From Chryseobacterium soldanellicola (GTDB lineage Bacteria > Bacteroidota > Bacteroidia > Flavobacteriales > Weeksellaceae): a stretch of DNA of 64,000 nt. The notes beneath the pieces were generated by a model that did not search any database, had not been told where the DNA came from, and worked only from the letters and a program-made list of their open reading frames with translations. A program made the position numbers and the translations under genes. The DNA lies in contig NZ_FNKL01000003.1 of the NCBI RefSeq assembly GCF_900100115.1, positions 620,001 through 684,000 on the forward strand, read 5' to 3'. How positions within the stretch are numbered: position 1 is the stretch's first letter; the number at the start of each line of letters is the position of its first letter. Below are positions 37,557 to 46,732 of this stretch, piece after piece.

Positions 37557-39737
37557 ATGAAAAAGCAACTAGTTACTTTAGGATTATTGTTCACTGCAAT
37601 ATCTTTCTCTGCACAGATGAAAAATTCTGAAGCTGATACGATCAGAATTCAGACCATTGAGGACGTGAATCTTCACAAAACAGGAAATCCAAACAAGGCA
37701 AAACCATTATCTGCAAAGTCTAATCTTTCTGTAATGGAAATTCCTCAGCCTATCGCGATCGTTACTCACGAAATCATCGAGCAGCAACAGGCAAAACAGT
37801 TGAGTGATGTTATTAAAAATGTAAATGGTATCTATCTTACTTCTGCAAGAGGCGGCTCACAGGATAGTTTCGGAGGGCGTGGTTTTACCTTCGGAAATGA
37901 TAACATTTTCAAAAACGGGGCAAAGGTCAACAGTGGAGTTTTCCCGGAAGTAACTGGTTTGGAAAGAGTTGAAGTTTTAAAAGGTTCAAATGCAATGCTG
38001 TACGGTAACGTTGGCCCCGGGGGAATTGTAAATTTAATTACAAAAAAACCGAAGTTTGACTTTGGAGGAGCTGTAGGCTTCAGTGCTGGAAGCTGGAATT
38101 CTTACAAACCGACCGTTGATATTTACGGCCCTTTAAGTAAAAATATTGCTTTCAGAGTAAATGGAGCTTATGAATATGCAGAAAGCTTCAGAGATTTGGT
38201 GGAATCAAAAAAGAATTATTTTAACCCTTCTTTTCTTTTCAATCTTAGTGAAAATACTCAGCTGATCGTAGAAGGTGATTATTTGCACCATACTTTTACG
38301 CCTGATTTCGGGATCGGAAGTGTGACAGACAACGCAACAGGAATTTCAAGATTAGCTACAGAAATCGGCAGAAATCAATTCTTAGGAGCCAAATGGCAAT
38401 ATCAAACCAATCAGCAAGCGACAACAGATGTTATTTTAAATCATAAAATTAACAGTAACTGGTCTTTGAATGCCGTAGCATCTTATCAAAACTATACGAA
38501 AGACTATTTTTCTACAGAGAGAGTTCAGTGGACTTATGATTCGTCAAAAAATAACTTTAATCCAACCTGGAACAGACCTGTAGGAAGAACTTATAACGAG
38601 CAAAATTACACTTCTTTACAAGTGAATTTAAATGGTGAATTTAAGACCGGCAATATCAACCATAAAATTTTAATCGGAACAGACGGGGATTACGGACAGG
38701 CAGATGCAATTTCTTATAAAGTAACTCCTGCAGCCACAGGTATTTTACAATTAAATGATCCGTCAACATGGACAAATGATGTACAAATGCCTACCGCTGA
38801 TGCAACCTATAGAAGAAGAATATCAACAAGAAGATTAGGAGTATATGTTCAGGATCTCGTAGAATTGACAAAATCAGTAAAATTACTGGCAGGTCTTCGT
38901 TATTCTTATTTAACAAACGGGCAGTCTTCGGATAAGCTATTTATACCGGATTTCAAGGCTCCTGCAGCAAGTGCAAAAACAGAAGATAATGCGTTGTCTC
39001 CAAAAGTTGGTTTAATTTATAATCCAAATGAAAATTTATCAGTTTTCGCAACTTATACGAACTCTTTTATCCCAAATGCAGGTTTCGAGTTTGATACCCG
39101 AGCTGCTCTAAAACCTTCTACGGTAGATCAATATGAAGTAGGTGTAAAAAAGAATCTTTGGAATAATGCAATTGCTGTTAATTTAACGGTTTATCAAATC
39201 AACAATAATAATACTTACACAACTCCAATAGGTACAAGCGATACAACTTTGAAGGTTTATGCCGGTGCGGTACGAAGCCGCGGTGTAGAATTGGATATTA
39301 CAGGAAATCCGTTAACTAATTTATCTTTAATTGGTGGAGTTTCTTACAATAATGCAGTTTATACAAAAACTCCGGATAACGGTTTTGTAGAGGATCAAAG
39401 ACTGGTAAGAACGCCAGCCGTAACGGCAAATGCCTCCGCTTTTTACACCTTTACAACTTTTGCTAAAGGCCTTAGAATCGGAGCTACAGCATTCTACACA
39501 GGAGACAGAAAAGCGGGCTGGAATGATACAAAAGGCCAAACGCAGGTTACAAGAATGATCGATGTGGAAGGCTATACAACCGTAGATTTCAGTGTTGGCT
39601 ACGAATGGAAAAAATTCATGATTCAAGGGAAAGTCGGAAATTTATTTGATGTTGTCAATTACAATGTTCACGAAAATTATTCTGTAAACCCTATTACACC
39701 TAGAAATTATTATTTCACGTTGACATATAAACTTTAA
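37557..39737 (+). CDS. TonB-dependent siderophore receptor
   Basis: A 726-residue outer-membrane receptor. Signal peptide MKKQLVTLGLLFTAISFSAQ precedes a plug domain (IPQPIAIVTHEIIEQQQAKQ, GGRGFTF, GLERVEVLKGSNAMLYGNVG) and a 22-strand barrel ending in the aromatic TPRNYYFTLTYKL. The layout matches FhuA/FecA-like ferric-siderophore receptors. There is no N-terminal signalling or CarboxypepD domain. The PepSY-type gene follows 93 bases later with a hairpin between, suggesting an iron-acquisition pair. The actual ligand is unknown. Confidence 0.93.
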   Translation: MKKQLVTLGLLFTAISFSAQMKNSEADTIRIQTIEDVNLHKTGNPNKAKPLSAKSNLSVMEIPQPIAIVTHEIIEQQQAKQLSDVIKNVNGIYLTSARGGSQDSFGGRGFTFGNDNIFKNGAKVNSGVFPEVTGLERVEVLKGSNAMLYGNVGPGGIVNLITKKPKFDFGGAVGFSAGSWNSYKPTVDIYGPLSKNIAFRVNGAYEYAESFRDLVESKKNYFNPSFLFNLSENTQLIVEGDYLHHTFTPDFGIGSVTDNATGISRLATEIGRNQFLGAKWQYQTNQQATTDVILNHKINSNWSLNAVASYQNYTKDYFSTERVQWTYDSSKNNFNPTWNRPVGRTYNEQNYTSLQVNLNGEFKTGNINHKILIGTDGDYGQADAISYKVTPAATGILQLNDPSTWTNDVQMPTADATYRRRISTRRLGVYVQDLVELTKSVKLLAGLRYSYLTNGQSSDKLFIPDFKAPAASAKTEDNALSPKVGLIYNPNENLSVFATYTNSFIPNAGFEFDTRAALKPSTVDQYEVGVKKNLWNNAIAVNLTVYQINNNNTYTTPIGTSDTTLKVYAGAVRSRGVELDITGNPLTNLSLIGGVSYNNAVYTKTPDNGFVEDQRLVRTPAVTANASAFYTFTTFAKGLRIGATAFYTGDRKAGWNDTKGQTQVTRMIDVEGYTTVDFSVGYEWKKFMIQGKVGNLFDVVNYNVHENYSVNPITPRNYYFTLTYKL

Positions 39738-39768
39738 AAATTTAATAATAGTAATCATTTCTTCATAC

Positions 39769-39802
39769 AAAGTGGAAATTGCATTTTTGCAGTTTCCACT
39801 TT
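39769..39802 (+). terminator. hairpin between receptor and PepSY-type gene
   Basis: A 10-bp stem (39769-39778 with 39793-39802) ends in T; its loop includes TGCATTTTTGCA. It may be a terminator or attenuator. Confidence 0.6.
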
Positions 39803-39830
39803 TAAAATTTAATACAAAAACAATAATTTT

Positions 39831-40346
39831 ATGGATAAGATTAAGGATACGAGAAGTTTTATGAGAATTATGCACCGTTATTTGGGCTATTTTCTGGCAG
39901 GAATTATGGGTGTTTATTCAATTAGCGGGATTTTGCTGATTTACAGAGATACCGATTTCCTGAAAAATGAAAAAAAATATGAAAAAACCTTCTCTAAAAA
40001 TCTTTCAGAAAAGGAATTAGGAAAAGAATTAAAAATTAAAAACCTTGAAATTGAAAAAACGGAAGGTACTATTTTGAAATTTAAGCAAGGAACCTATAAT
40101 TCTGCTACAGGCGAGGCAAAATATACAAAAAAAGAGCTTCCATTTGTTTTAGATAAAATGACAAAGCTTCATAAAGCCCAGTCAAAAGACGCCCTATCAC
40201 CGCTCAATACGTTTTTTGGTGTGGCTTTATTCTTTTTTGTCATCTCCAGCTTTTGGATGTTTAATCCCAAATCAAAAGTTTTCAAAAGAGGATTGATATT
40301 CACCGCGGTGGGTATTATAGTTTCTGTTATTTTATTATTAATGTAA
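39831..40346 (+). CDS. PepSY-associated transmembrane protein
   Basis: A 171-residue membrane protein with an N-terminal helix starting MRIMHRYLGYFLAGIMGVYSISG, typical of PepSY-TM proteins, a basic soluble middle region, and two C-terminal helices (LNTFFGVALFFFVISSFWMF; GLIFTAVGIIVSVILLLM). PepSY-TM proteins near siderophore receptors are often ferric reductases or assembly helpers; this short version lacks most of the heme-binding helices, so the role is inferred. Confidence 0.75.
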   Translation: MDKIKDTRSFMRIMHRYLGYFLAGIMGVYSISGILLIYRDTDFLKNEKKYEKTFSKNLSEKELGKELKIKNLEIEKTEGTILKFKQGTYNSATGEAKYTKKELPFVLDKMTKLHKAQSKDALSPLNTFFGVALFFFVISSFWMFNPKSKVFKRGLIFTAVGIIVSVILLLM

Positions 40347-40508
40347 TGCTTTAAAATTTTTGTTAAAATGTTAAAATTAACGAATAAAAATCAATATTAC
40401 AGCTAAGTCAAAAAAGAAAAATCGGCTTGTGTAAAGCATTGTGGCACATTTCTTGTTTTCCAATAGTTTTAACAAATGATAAAGCATTAACTATTAAAAT
40501 AATAAATT

Positions 40509-41099
40509 ATGAAAAAATTAATTTTAACAGGAATATTTGCAGTAGCCGGATTAACAACAACTGCAAACGCCCAAATTCAACAAGGTAACTGGATGGTAGG
40601 AAGCAGCCTTTTATCAAGTAATTTTGGTTTAAATACCGGTGGTGGATATGATATCGCACTACAGCCAAAAGGTGCTTACTTTATCAAAGATAACGTGGCA
40701 GTTGGTGGTTATGTAAACTTAGGGATCAGCAAAGTGACAAACGGAAGCCCGACAGAATTTGATTACGGTGTAGGTGGTTTAGGACGTTATTATCTGTCTC
40801 CGGGAGAAAAAGGAGTTGATAATTTATTAAATCACGGAAGATGGTTTTTTGAAGGTAATGTTGGAATCGGAGGAAGATCTGTTGAAAACGGGGATTCTAC
40901 AACTGGTTTAGATTTCGGTGTTGGCCCTGGTTATTCTTATTTCATTACTCCAAATATTGGTATTGAAGGATTATTAAAATACCAAGGACAAGCAGGATTC
41001 GGTAGTGAAGGCCTAAACTCAAGCCTTACATTTAATGTAGGATTCAGTATTTATATTCCTACTTCAAAGGCTAAGCAAATGGTAAACGAGGTTAAATAA
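40509..41099 (+). CDS. small outer-membrane beta-barrel protein
   Basis: A 196-residue protein with signal peptide MKKLILTGIFAVAGLTTTANAQ and alternating strands with glycine and aromatic residues (NTGGGYDIALQP, GNVGIGGRSVENG, GLDFGVGPGYSYFI), an eight-stranded-type outer-membrane barrel. It may bind or act as a porin; function unknown. It has its own terminator. Confidence 0.8.
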   Translation: MKKLILTGIFAVAGLTTTANAQIQQGNWMVGSSLLSSNFGLNTGGGYDIALQPKGAYFIKDNVAVGGYVNLGISKVTNGSPTEFDYGVGGLGRYYLSPGEKGVDNLLNHGRWFFEGNVGIGGRSVENGDSTTGLDFGVGPGYSYFITPNIGIEGLLKYQGQAGFGSEGLNSSLTFNVGFSIYIPTSKAKQMVNEVK

Positions 41100-41128
41100 T
41101 CACATTTACATATATATTCATAAAATGA

Positions 41129-41158
41129 AATCGCCCCGGAATTTATTTCGGGGCGATT
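41129..41158. terminator. strong bidirectional terminator
   Basis: A 10-bp GC stem (AATCGCCCCG with CGGGGCGATT), extended by three pairs, lies between convergent stop codons at 41099 and 41199. Confidence 0.85.
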
Positions 41159-41198
41159 CTCGTACAAATTAAAACTAAACTATAAAAAATCAAATAAA

Positions 41199-41834
41199 TC
41201 ATGTATTCGGTTGAGGCGTATATCTTAAATAAGGTTTTATTTCAGTTACCCCTTTCGGAAATATTTTTCTGGCATCTTCCGTAGAAACTGACGGCGGAAC
41301 AATGACATCCTGCCCATTTTCCCAGTTTACGGGAGTGGCAACTTTATGAGAATCTACCAATTGAAGAGAATCCAGAACTCTCAATATCTCATTGAAATTT
41401 CTTCCTGTTGAAGCGGGATAAGTGATAATTAATCTTACTTTTTTCTCGGGGTCAATAATCAAAAGAGAACGCACCGTTGCTGTTACAGAAGCATTCGGAT
41501 GAATAAAATCATACAGTTCTGAAACTTTTCTATCTTTATCAGCAATGATAGGAAATTGTACATCTGTATTTTGAGTTTCATTAATATCTTTAATCCAGTT
41601 TTGATGATCTTCTACAGCATCTACACTCAGTGCAATTACTTTTGTCCCTCTTTTTTCAAACTCATCCTTCAGCTTTGAAGTATATCCCAATTCTGTAGTA
41701 CAAACCGGGGTATAATCTGCCGGGTGTGAAAATAAAATTCCCCACGAATCTCCTAAATAATTATAAAAATCGATATCCCCTAAAGATGATTCAGCCTGAA
41801 AGTTGGGCGCGGTATCTCCTAGTTTAATTGACAT
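41199..41834 (-). CDS. 1-Cys peroxiredoxin
   Basis: A 211-residue Prx6-type peroxiredoxin reducing hydrogen peroxide and alkyl hydroperoxides. The peroxidatic cysteine is in ADYTPVCTTELGY (Cys45). The late VNWENGQDVIVPPSVSTEDA segment is characteristic of the Prx6 branch; no resolving cysteine is visible. It has an independent consensus promoter. Confidence 0.92.
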   Translation of the reverse strand: MSIKLGDTAPNFQAESSLGDIDFYNYLGDSWGILFSHPADYTPVCTTELGYTSKLKDEFEKRGTKVIALSVDAVEDHQNWIKDINETQNTDVQFPIIADKDRKVSELYDFIHPNASVTATVRSLLIIDPEKKVRLIITYPASTGRNFNEILRVLDSLQLVDSHKVATPVNWENGQDVIVPPSVSTEDARKIFPKGVTEIKPYLRYTPQPNT

Positions 41835-41856
41835 AATATTCTGTTTTATTAGTCCA

Positions 41857-41886
41857 CAAATTTAGTAGACTTTTTGAGACTGGCAA
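41857..41886 (-). promoter_or_regulatory. promoter of the peroxiredoxin gene
   Basis: On the minus strand TTG (plus 41884-41886), 19 bases, TAAATTTG (plus 41857-41864), a full consensus match with a short leader. Confidence 0.75.
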
Positions 41887-41933
41887 AATATTTGTTTAAA
41901 AATTTTATATATTTATTAAAAAAATTTCAGTTC

Positions 41934-42815
41934 ATGCAGAAAAATGGGTTAAGTTATATTGATGTTGTATACAATGTGTTAGAAAACTGGTATTTAAAAT
42001 TTGCAGAACTTACCCCGAAATTAATTGTCGGCGTTCTAATTTTCTCCTTTTTTCTTATAACAAGTAAATATTTAAGTCAATTTTCAGTTAAAATCTTTCA
42101 TAAGCTCTTTCCTAAAAGCAAAAAAGAAAGCTCGCTTGTTACGTTAATCAGTATTTTCAGATTTTTAATCATGCTGATGGGAACATTCATTGCTTTAGAA
42201 ATCATGGGTTTCAGTGGTTTTCTTTGGAAATTCATCGGAAGTCTGGGAGTTGCCGGGGTAATTGCCGGAGTAGCGTTGAAAGATTTGGTTTCAAGCATAT
42301 TTTCAGGAATGCTGATCGGGATTGATAAAGCCTTTAAAGTGGGAGATTATATCACGATCGGAACACATTCCGGGACCGTACAGGAAATTGGTTTCCTCAC
42401 TACAAAACTCATCACAGACGACGGAAAAAAGGCCTACATTCCGAACCAGGTTGTCTTTAATGCTCCGTTTTATAATATTACGGCTTCACCTCAGCGAAGA
42501 ATTATTTTAAATTTTGAAATTCCTGCAGATGAAGATATCAATAAAGCCCAGTTGGGGATTTTACAGGTGATAAAAGATTTAGAAAGTGTAGATAAATTAG
42601 ATGCTGCTGAAGTTATTTTTACCGATTTAAAACAGGGTGTATTTAATCTGCAGGCAAAATTCTGGATGAAAGTCGGCGCCAATATGGTGGTCGTAAAAAG
42701 TGAAGCATTAATGAAAATCAAACAGCGTTTAGATTCAGACAATATTCAATTGGTAACACCGACTAGCATTAATATTACCAATGGTGAGAGTTTAATTAAC
42801 GAAAATCACGATTAA
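41934..42815 (+). CDS. MscS family mechanosensitive ion channel
   Basis: A 293-residue small-conductance channel that opens under membrane tension to relieve osmotic stress. Three membrane helices precede the MscS core, with AGVIAGVALKDLVSSIFSGM forming the pore helix TM3, then FKVGDYITIG, GTVQEIGFLTT and IPNQVVF in the soluble beta domain. A longer frame begins with TTG at 41874 and would add 20 residues; the ATG at 41934 is preferred. Confidence 0.93.
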   Translation: MQKNGLSYIDVVYNVLENWYLKFAELTPKLIVGVLIFSFFLITSKYLSQFSVKIFHKLFPKSKKESSLVTLISIFRFLIMLMGTFIALEIMGFSGFLWKFIGSLGVAGVIAGVALKDLVSSIFSGMLIGIDKAFKVGDYITIGTHSGTVQEIGFLTTKLITDDGKKAYIPNQVVFNAPFYNITASPQRRIILNFEIPADEDINKAQLGILQVIKDLESVDKLDAAEVIFTDLKQGVFNLQAKFWMKVGANMVVVKSEALMKIKQRLDSDNIQLVTPTSINITNGESLINENHD

Positions 42816-42878
42816 AATAAACCAGATATTAGAAATTAGACTTTAGATATCAGTTTAAATTTTTCCAAATAATAAAAA

Positions 42879-42910
42879 AAAAAACCGTTCCAATAATGAA
42901 ACGGTTTTTT
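42879..42910. terminator. terminator downstream of sucC (convergent)
   Basis: A stem of at least nine pairs (AAAACCGTT with AACGGTTTT) with A and T runs on both sides lies between the MscS and sucC stops. Confidence 0.75.
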
Positions 42911-42932
42911 AATTTATATAAAAATTTTAGTA

Positions 42933-44123
42933 TTACGCTAAAACTTCTTTTACTTTATTTGCAGCTTCTTCTAAAGTAATTGCAGAATGTACAGGAAGAC
43001 CTGACTCATCAATTAATTTTTTAGCTTCAACAGCGTTAGTTCCTTGTAATCTTACGATCAATGGAACCGGAAGGCTGCCCATTGCTTTGTAAGCATCAAC
43101 AACACCCTGAGCAACTCTGTCGCATCTTACGATACCTCCGAAAATGTTAATCAAAATAGCTTTTACGTTTGGATCTCTCAAGATGATTCCGAAAGCAGTC
43201 TGCACTCTCTGAGCATCAGCAGTTCCACCAACGTCAAGGAAGTTGGCAGGATTACCACCGGATAATTTAATGATATCCATCGTTGCCATTGCAAGACCTG
43301 CTCCGTTTACCATACAAGCAACGTTACCGTCTAGTTTCACAAAGTTAAGACCAGCTTCACCAGCTTCAACATCGATAGGATCTTCTTCTCTTGTATCTCT
43401 CAATGCTTCAAGATCTTTGTGACGGAACAATGAGTTACCATCCAAAGTTACTTTAGCATCTACAGCGATAATTTTGTTATCAGAAGTTTTTAACACAGGG
43501 TTGATCTCAAAAAGAGAAGCATCAATTCCCACATACGCATTATATAAAGACGTGATGAATTTTGTAAATTCTTTAAAAGCATTCCCTTCAAGACCTAGGT
43601 TGAAAGCAATTTTTCTAGCCTGGAATCCCTGAAGACCCAAAGCAGGATCGATCAATTCGTTGTGAATCAAATGAGGAGTTACTTCTGCAACGTGCTCAAT
43701 ATCCATACCCCCTTCAGTAGAATATACGATTGTATTTTTACCTTCAGCTCTGTCTAAAAGAATAGAAACATAAAATTCTTTAGTTTCAGATTCTCCCGGA
43801 TAATAAACATCTTCTGCAACCAAAACAGAGTTTACTTTTTTACCTTCAGCAGAAGTTTGAGGAGTTACCAACTGCATTCCGATAATGTTCTGAGCGTTTT
43901 CTTTAAGCTTATCCATGTTTGGAGAAAACTTTACACCGCCACCTTTACCACGACCTCCTGCGTGAATTTGTGCCTTTACAACCCAAGCCTGCGCTCCGGT
44001 CTCGGCAGTCAGTTTTTCTGCAGCAGCTACAGCTTCGTCTACATTATTAGCCACAAAACCACGTTGGATTGCTACTCCGTACTTTGATAAAATCTCTTTT
44101 GATTGATACTCGTGAAGATTCAT
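42933..44123 (-). CDS. sucC: succinyl-CoA synthetase subunit beta, ADP-forming
   Basis: A 396-residue TCA-cycle subunit that, with the alpha subunit, converts succinyl-CoA to succinate with ATP formation. The ATP-grasp region is AWVVKAQIHAGGRGKGGGVKF; the C-terminal CoA-ligase region contains LDVGGTADAQRVQTAF and ILINIFGGIVRCD. sucD is not in this window. It has its own promoter and an upstream 3 x 42-bp repeat array. Confidence 0.96.
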   Translation of the reverse strand: MNLHEYQSKEILSKYGVAIQRGFVANNVDEAVAAAEKLTAETGAQAWVVKAQIHAGGRGKGGGVKFSPNMDKLKENAQNIIGMQLVTPQTSAEGKKVNSVLVAEDVYYPGESETKEFYVSILLDRAEGKNTIVYSTEGGMDIEHVAEVTPHLIHNELIDPALGLQGFQARKIAFNLGLEGNAFKEFTKFITSLYNAYVGIDASLFEINPVLKTSDNKIIAVDAKVTLDGNSLFRHKDLEALRDTREEDPIDVEAGEAGLNFVKLDGNVACMVNGAGLAMATMDIIKLSGGNPANFLDVGGTADAQRVQTAFGIILRDPNVKAILINIFGGIVRCDRVAQGVVDAYKAMGSLPVPLIVRLQGTNAVEAKKLIDESGLPVHSAITLEEAANKVKEVLA

Positions 44124-44161
44124 ATTATTTTTATTATTTTATTTTAAAATTTAAAGGTTGA

Positions 44162-44191
44162 CAAATTTACTAAAAAGACATGGAAGTTCAA
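44162..44191 (-). promoter_or_regulatory. promoter of sucC
   Basis: On the minus strand TTG (plus 44189-44191), 19 bases, TAAATTTG (plus 44162-44169), a full consensus match. Confidence 0.75.
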
Positions 44192-44343
44192 GTTTATTGA
44201 CTTAAAATTTAAGGATGTCCTCGTATTTTTTCCGCTGTCTACAAATTAAGCAAAGATTTAAAATAGAGAAAACTGCGCGGAAAGAATAAATCATATGACG
44301 CCTGTGCAGACCTGTTTGTAACTTAAATACAATTAACAAAGGT

Positions 44344-44469
44344 TTAAAACACTATTGTTTGTCATCAAATACAAATTACTTTTGTCTAAAACAACAGTGT
44401 TTGTAATCAAATACAAAATGTTTTTATTTCCAACAATAGTATTTGTCATTAAATACTATTTTATTTACA
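44344..44469. repeat. three tandem 42-bp repeats
   Basis: Units start at 44344, 44386 and 44428 with exact 42-base spacing. The conserved core is GTTTGTCATCAAATACAAA; units 1 and 2 agree at 33 of 42 positions. The array sits about 150 bp upstream of the sucC -33 element in noncoding DNA. Confidence 0.8.
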
Positions 44470-44531
44470 ACAAATCATACAAAATAATATTAAATCAGCA
44501 AAAAAAACTAATGTTCTGCTAATTTTTCAGA

Positions 44532-44636
44532 TTACGAACCGATAAAGGGAATTCTCGGAGCAAGAAAATATCCTGTGAGACTCGCAAAAAGTATCGGAAC
44601 GAAATAGGTAAAGCCTGTTAAAGTCCCTAAAAATGA
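44532..44636 (-). pseudogene. possible C-terminal membrane-protein fragment
   Basis: An open stretch of 34 codons with no start codon reads like the end of a hydrophobic protein, with GFTYFVPILFASLTGYFLAP and PFIGS before the stop, and is closed by a stop just upstream. No family is recognised; chance is possible. Confidence 0.25.
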
Positions 44637-44677
44637 TCATACTTATTGTAGTTCTGATTATACGAACTGTTTTGACG

Positions 44678-44694
44678 CTCGCTTCGCTCGCGCC
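44678..44694 (-). repeat. short copy of a GC-rich palindromic repeat
   Basis: GGCGCGAGCGAAGCGAG on the minus strand also occurs at 58902-58918. It is a GC-rich outlier in this AT-rich setting. Confidence 0.55.
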
Positions 44695-44701
44695 ATTATT
44701 C

Positions 44702-45088
44702 CTATATTTTATTTTTAGCAAAATAAAGGATCAGCATTCCCCAGCTTAAGATCATCAGCAATCCTCCGAGCGGAGTAATTGGGCCGAGAAATTTCAGGTT
44801 TGCACCCAAATAATCCTGCAGGCTTAGACCGTAGATACTGAAAGAAAACAGCATTGTCCCTGCAATCATCAATATTGAAATCCACTTTTGTGATGAAGTA
44901 TCGAATTTTAAAATGTAGCCGATAATCAATAAAAAGAATGCAGCATACATTTGATATCTTACGCCTGTTTCGAAGCTTTCGAGCCTTTCCACAGATAAAA
45001 TTTTCTTTAAGGCATGTGCCCCGAATGCCCCTAAAATCACGGATAACATTCCGTAAACGGCTCCAAAAACTAAAGTTATTGTTTTCAT
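44702..45088 (-). CDS. DUF423 family membrane protein
   Basis: A 128-residue membrane protein with about four helices. The opening ITLVFGAVYGMLSVILGAFG and the GAHALKKIL segment are hallmarks of DUF423 (YgdD-like). Its function is unknown. Its start codon overlaps the stop of the 51-residue membrane protein by four bases (ATGA), placing it third in the HMG-CoA reductase operon. Confidence 0.85.
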   Translation of the reverse strand: MKTITLVFGAVYGMLSVILGAFGAHALKKILSVERLESFETGVRYQMYAAFFLLIIGYILKFDTSSQKWISILMIAGTMLFSFSIYGLSLQDYLGANLKFLGPITPLGGLLMILSWGMLILYFAKNKI

Positions 45089-45240
45089 TTATAATTTACG
45101 ATCTTAAATATTAATGATACGGCTCCGATTGCTATAAAAATCCAGGCCATTTTTTTACTTTGGGCAAAGCCCGGGTTTTTAGTCAGTTTCAGGAAAATTC
45201 CGAAAGCCAGCATAAAAGCTGCGACAATAATTCCAAACAT
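45085..45240 (-). CDS. 51-residue small membrane protein
   Basis: A 51-residue protein (start MFGIIVAAFMLAFGIFLKL, end SLIFKIVNYK) with two hydrophobic helices separated by TKNPGFAQSKKM, probably a helical hairpin in the inner membrane. Its ATG overlaps the HMG-CoA reductase stop by one base (TAATG) and its TGA overlaps the DUF423 start, so all three genes should be translationally coupled. It is too short for most gene callers. No family is recognised; the tight coupling argues that it is real. Confidence 0.65.
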   Translation of the reverse strand: MFGIIVAAFMLAFGIFLKLTKNPGFAQSKKMAWIFIAIGAVSLIFKIVNYK

Positions 45241-46568
45241 TACTGACCTCTTAATCTGTTAAACTCATTGATAACCTCATGATGAGTTACCGTTTTATCT
45301 TTGAAATAGGTTACAAAATGTTGCTTTTCTTCTTCTGTAGCGCCCATTTGGTTTAAAATATTCAGCAGGTGCATTTTCATGTGTCCTTTTTGAATCCCTG
45401 TTGTCACCAGAGAACGCAAAGCTCCAAAATTCTGAGCCAGCCCAGAAACCGCCAAAATACTCATTAATTCCTGCGCAGAAGGCTTCCCAAGCAATGCTAA
45501 AGAGAATTTCACCAAAGGATGCAGATTTGTCAGTCCGCCTACAACCCCTACAGAAATCGGAAGATCGATCCAGAATCTGAAAATCCCGTTATCGGTTGTA
45601 CAATGGGTTAAAGAACGGTATTTACCATCCCTTGCGGCGTATGCATGAGCACAGGCTTCGGTCGCACGAAAGTCGTTTCCGGTTGCGATTACTACGGCAT
45701 CTACTCCGTTCATAATTCCTTTATTATGCGTTGTTGCACGAAAAGGTTCGATTTCTGCAATAGTTACCGCCTGCTTGAATTTTCTTGCAAACTCTTCGTT
45801 TGAAATTCCGCTGTCATCTTTAAGATCATCAATTTTACAGGAAACTTCGGCTCTTACAAGACAATCCGGCGTGAAATTGGAAAGGATATTCATTACAATC
45901 TGTAAAGAATTTCTTTCATCTTCTGTAAAATCTTCGCTGATGGCAACTTCCTGCTTCAATGTTTTCCCGAACTGTTCAAGGCAAGAATTAATAAAATTGG
46001 CCCCCATTGAATCTACCGTATCAAAGCTTGCTTTAAGCTGATAATAATCCGGCATTTCGGAAGTTTTATCGATCAGTTTAATATCTAAAATCCCGCCGCC
46101 TCGTTTTCTCATATTGGCGGTGATATCTTCCGTAGCTTCAAATAATTTTTTCTTTAAGTTAAAATTAAAAAAATGCTGCAGCTTATGAGATTCAACGTTA
46201 AATATAAAGTGTGTATGCCCTAATTTTTCATTATTGATAATGGTGGTTTTAAACCCACCTTTATCGATCCAGAATTTGGCAGCTTTAGAGGCCGCCGCAA
46301 CCACAGAGCTTTCTTCTACAGCCATCGGAAGAGCGAATAATTTTCCGTCTATTAAGAAATTCGGTGCAATTCCATAAGGCATATAAAAATTGGAGATCGT
46401 GTTTTCAGAAAACTCTTCATGAAGCTTCTGAAGATCGCCATTTTCGTTCCAATATTGTTTTAATATAGCCTGATATTCTTCGTTTCCGTCAAGGTATTCG
46501 CTTACGAGCCAATCGATTTTCCCTTGTTTTGTGATTTTGGAAAAACCTTCTACCGGTTTATGATTCAT
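45240..46568 (-). CDS. hydroxymethylglutaryl-CoA reductase, class II
   Basis: A 442-residue bacterial class II enzyme interconverting HMG-CoA and mevalonate, here probably for isoprenoid synthesis through the mevalonate pathway of Flavobacteriia. MAVEESSVVAAASKAA contains the catalytic glutamate region; VVIATGNDFRATEACAHAYA is the cofactor-binding helix region and ALAVSGLAQNF-like LAVSGLAQNFGALR lies near the C-terminus. ATG 46568 is used because MNHKPVEGFSK is the conserved opening. The downstream two membrane-protein genes overlap it in an operon. Confidence 0.92.
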   Translation of the reverse strand: MNHKPVEGFSKITKQGKIDWLVSEYLDGNEEYQAILKQYWNENGDLQKLHEEFSENTISNFYMPYGIAPNFLIDGKLFALPMAVEESSVVAAASKAAKFWIDKGGFKTTIINNEKLGHTHFIFNVESHKLQHFFNFNLKKKLFEATEDITANMRKRGGGILDIKLIDKTSEMPDYYQLKASFDTVDSMGANFINSCLEQFGKTLKQEVAISEDFTEDERNSLQIVMNILSNFTPDCLVRAEVSCKIDDLKDDSGISNEEFARKFKQAVTIAEIEPFRATTHNKGIMNGVDAVVIATGNDFRATEACAHAYAARDGKYRSLTHCTTDNGIFRFWIDLPISVGVVGGLTNLHPLVKFSLALLGKPSAQELMSILAVSGLAQNFGALRSLVTTGIQKGHMKMHLLNILNQMGATEEEKQHFVTYFKDKTVTHHEVINEFNRLRGQ

Positions 46569-46732
46569 AGGTTTATTTTTTATTATGTAATCGCCAGTTT
46601 GCGATTTCACGCATAAATTAATGACCGTAAATATAGTAATTTTGTCTCTTTCATTTGTTAGTAACTTCTATTAAAAAAGGTTGACATTTATCAATTTTGG
46701 AACTACATTTGAATAGAAAAAATTAAATTAAA

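Noticed and set aside
44344..44469. Possible CRISPR array
   Set aside because: Only three diverged units without distinct spacers.
44527..44721. 64-codon minus-strand frame after the DUF423 gene
   Set aside because: It overlaps the DUF423 end and shows no conserved motif.
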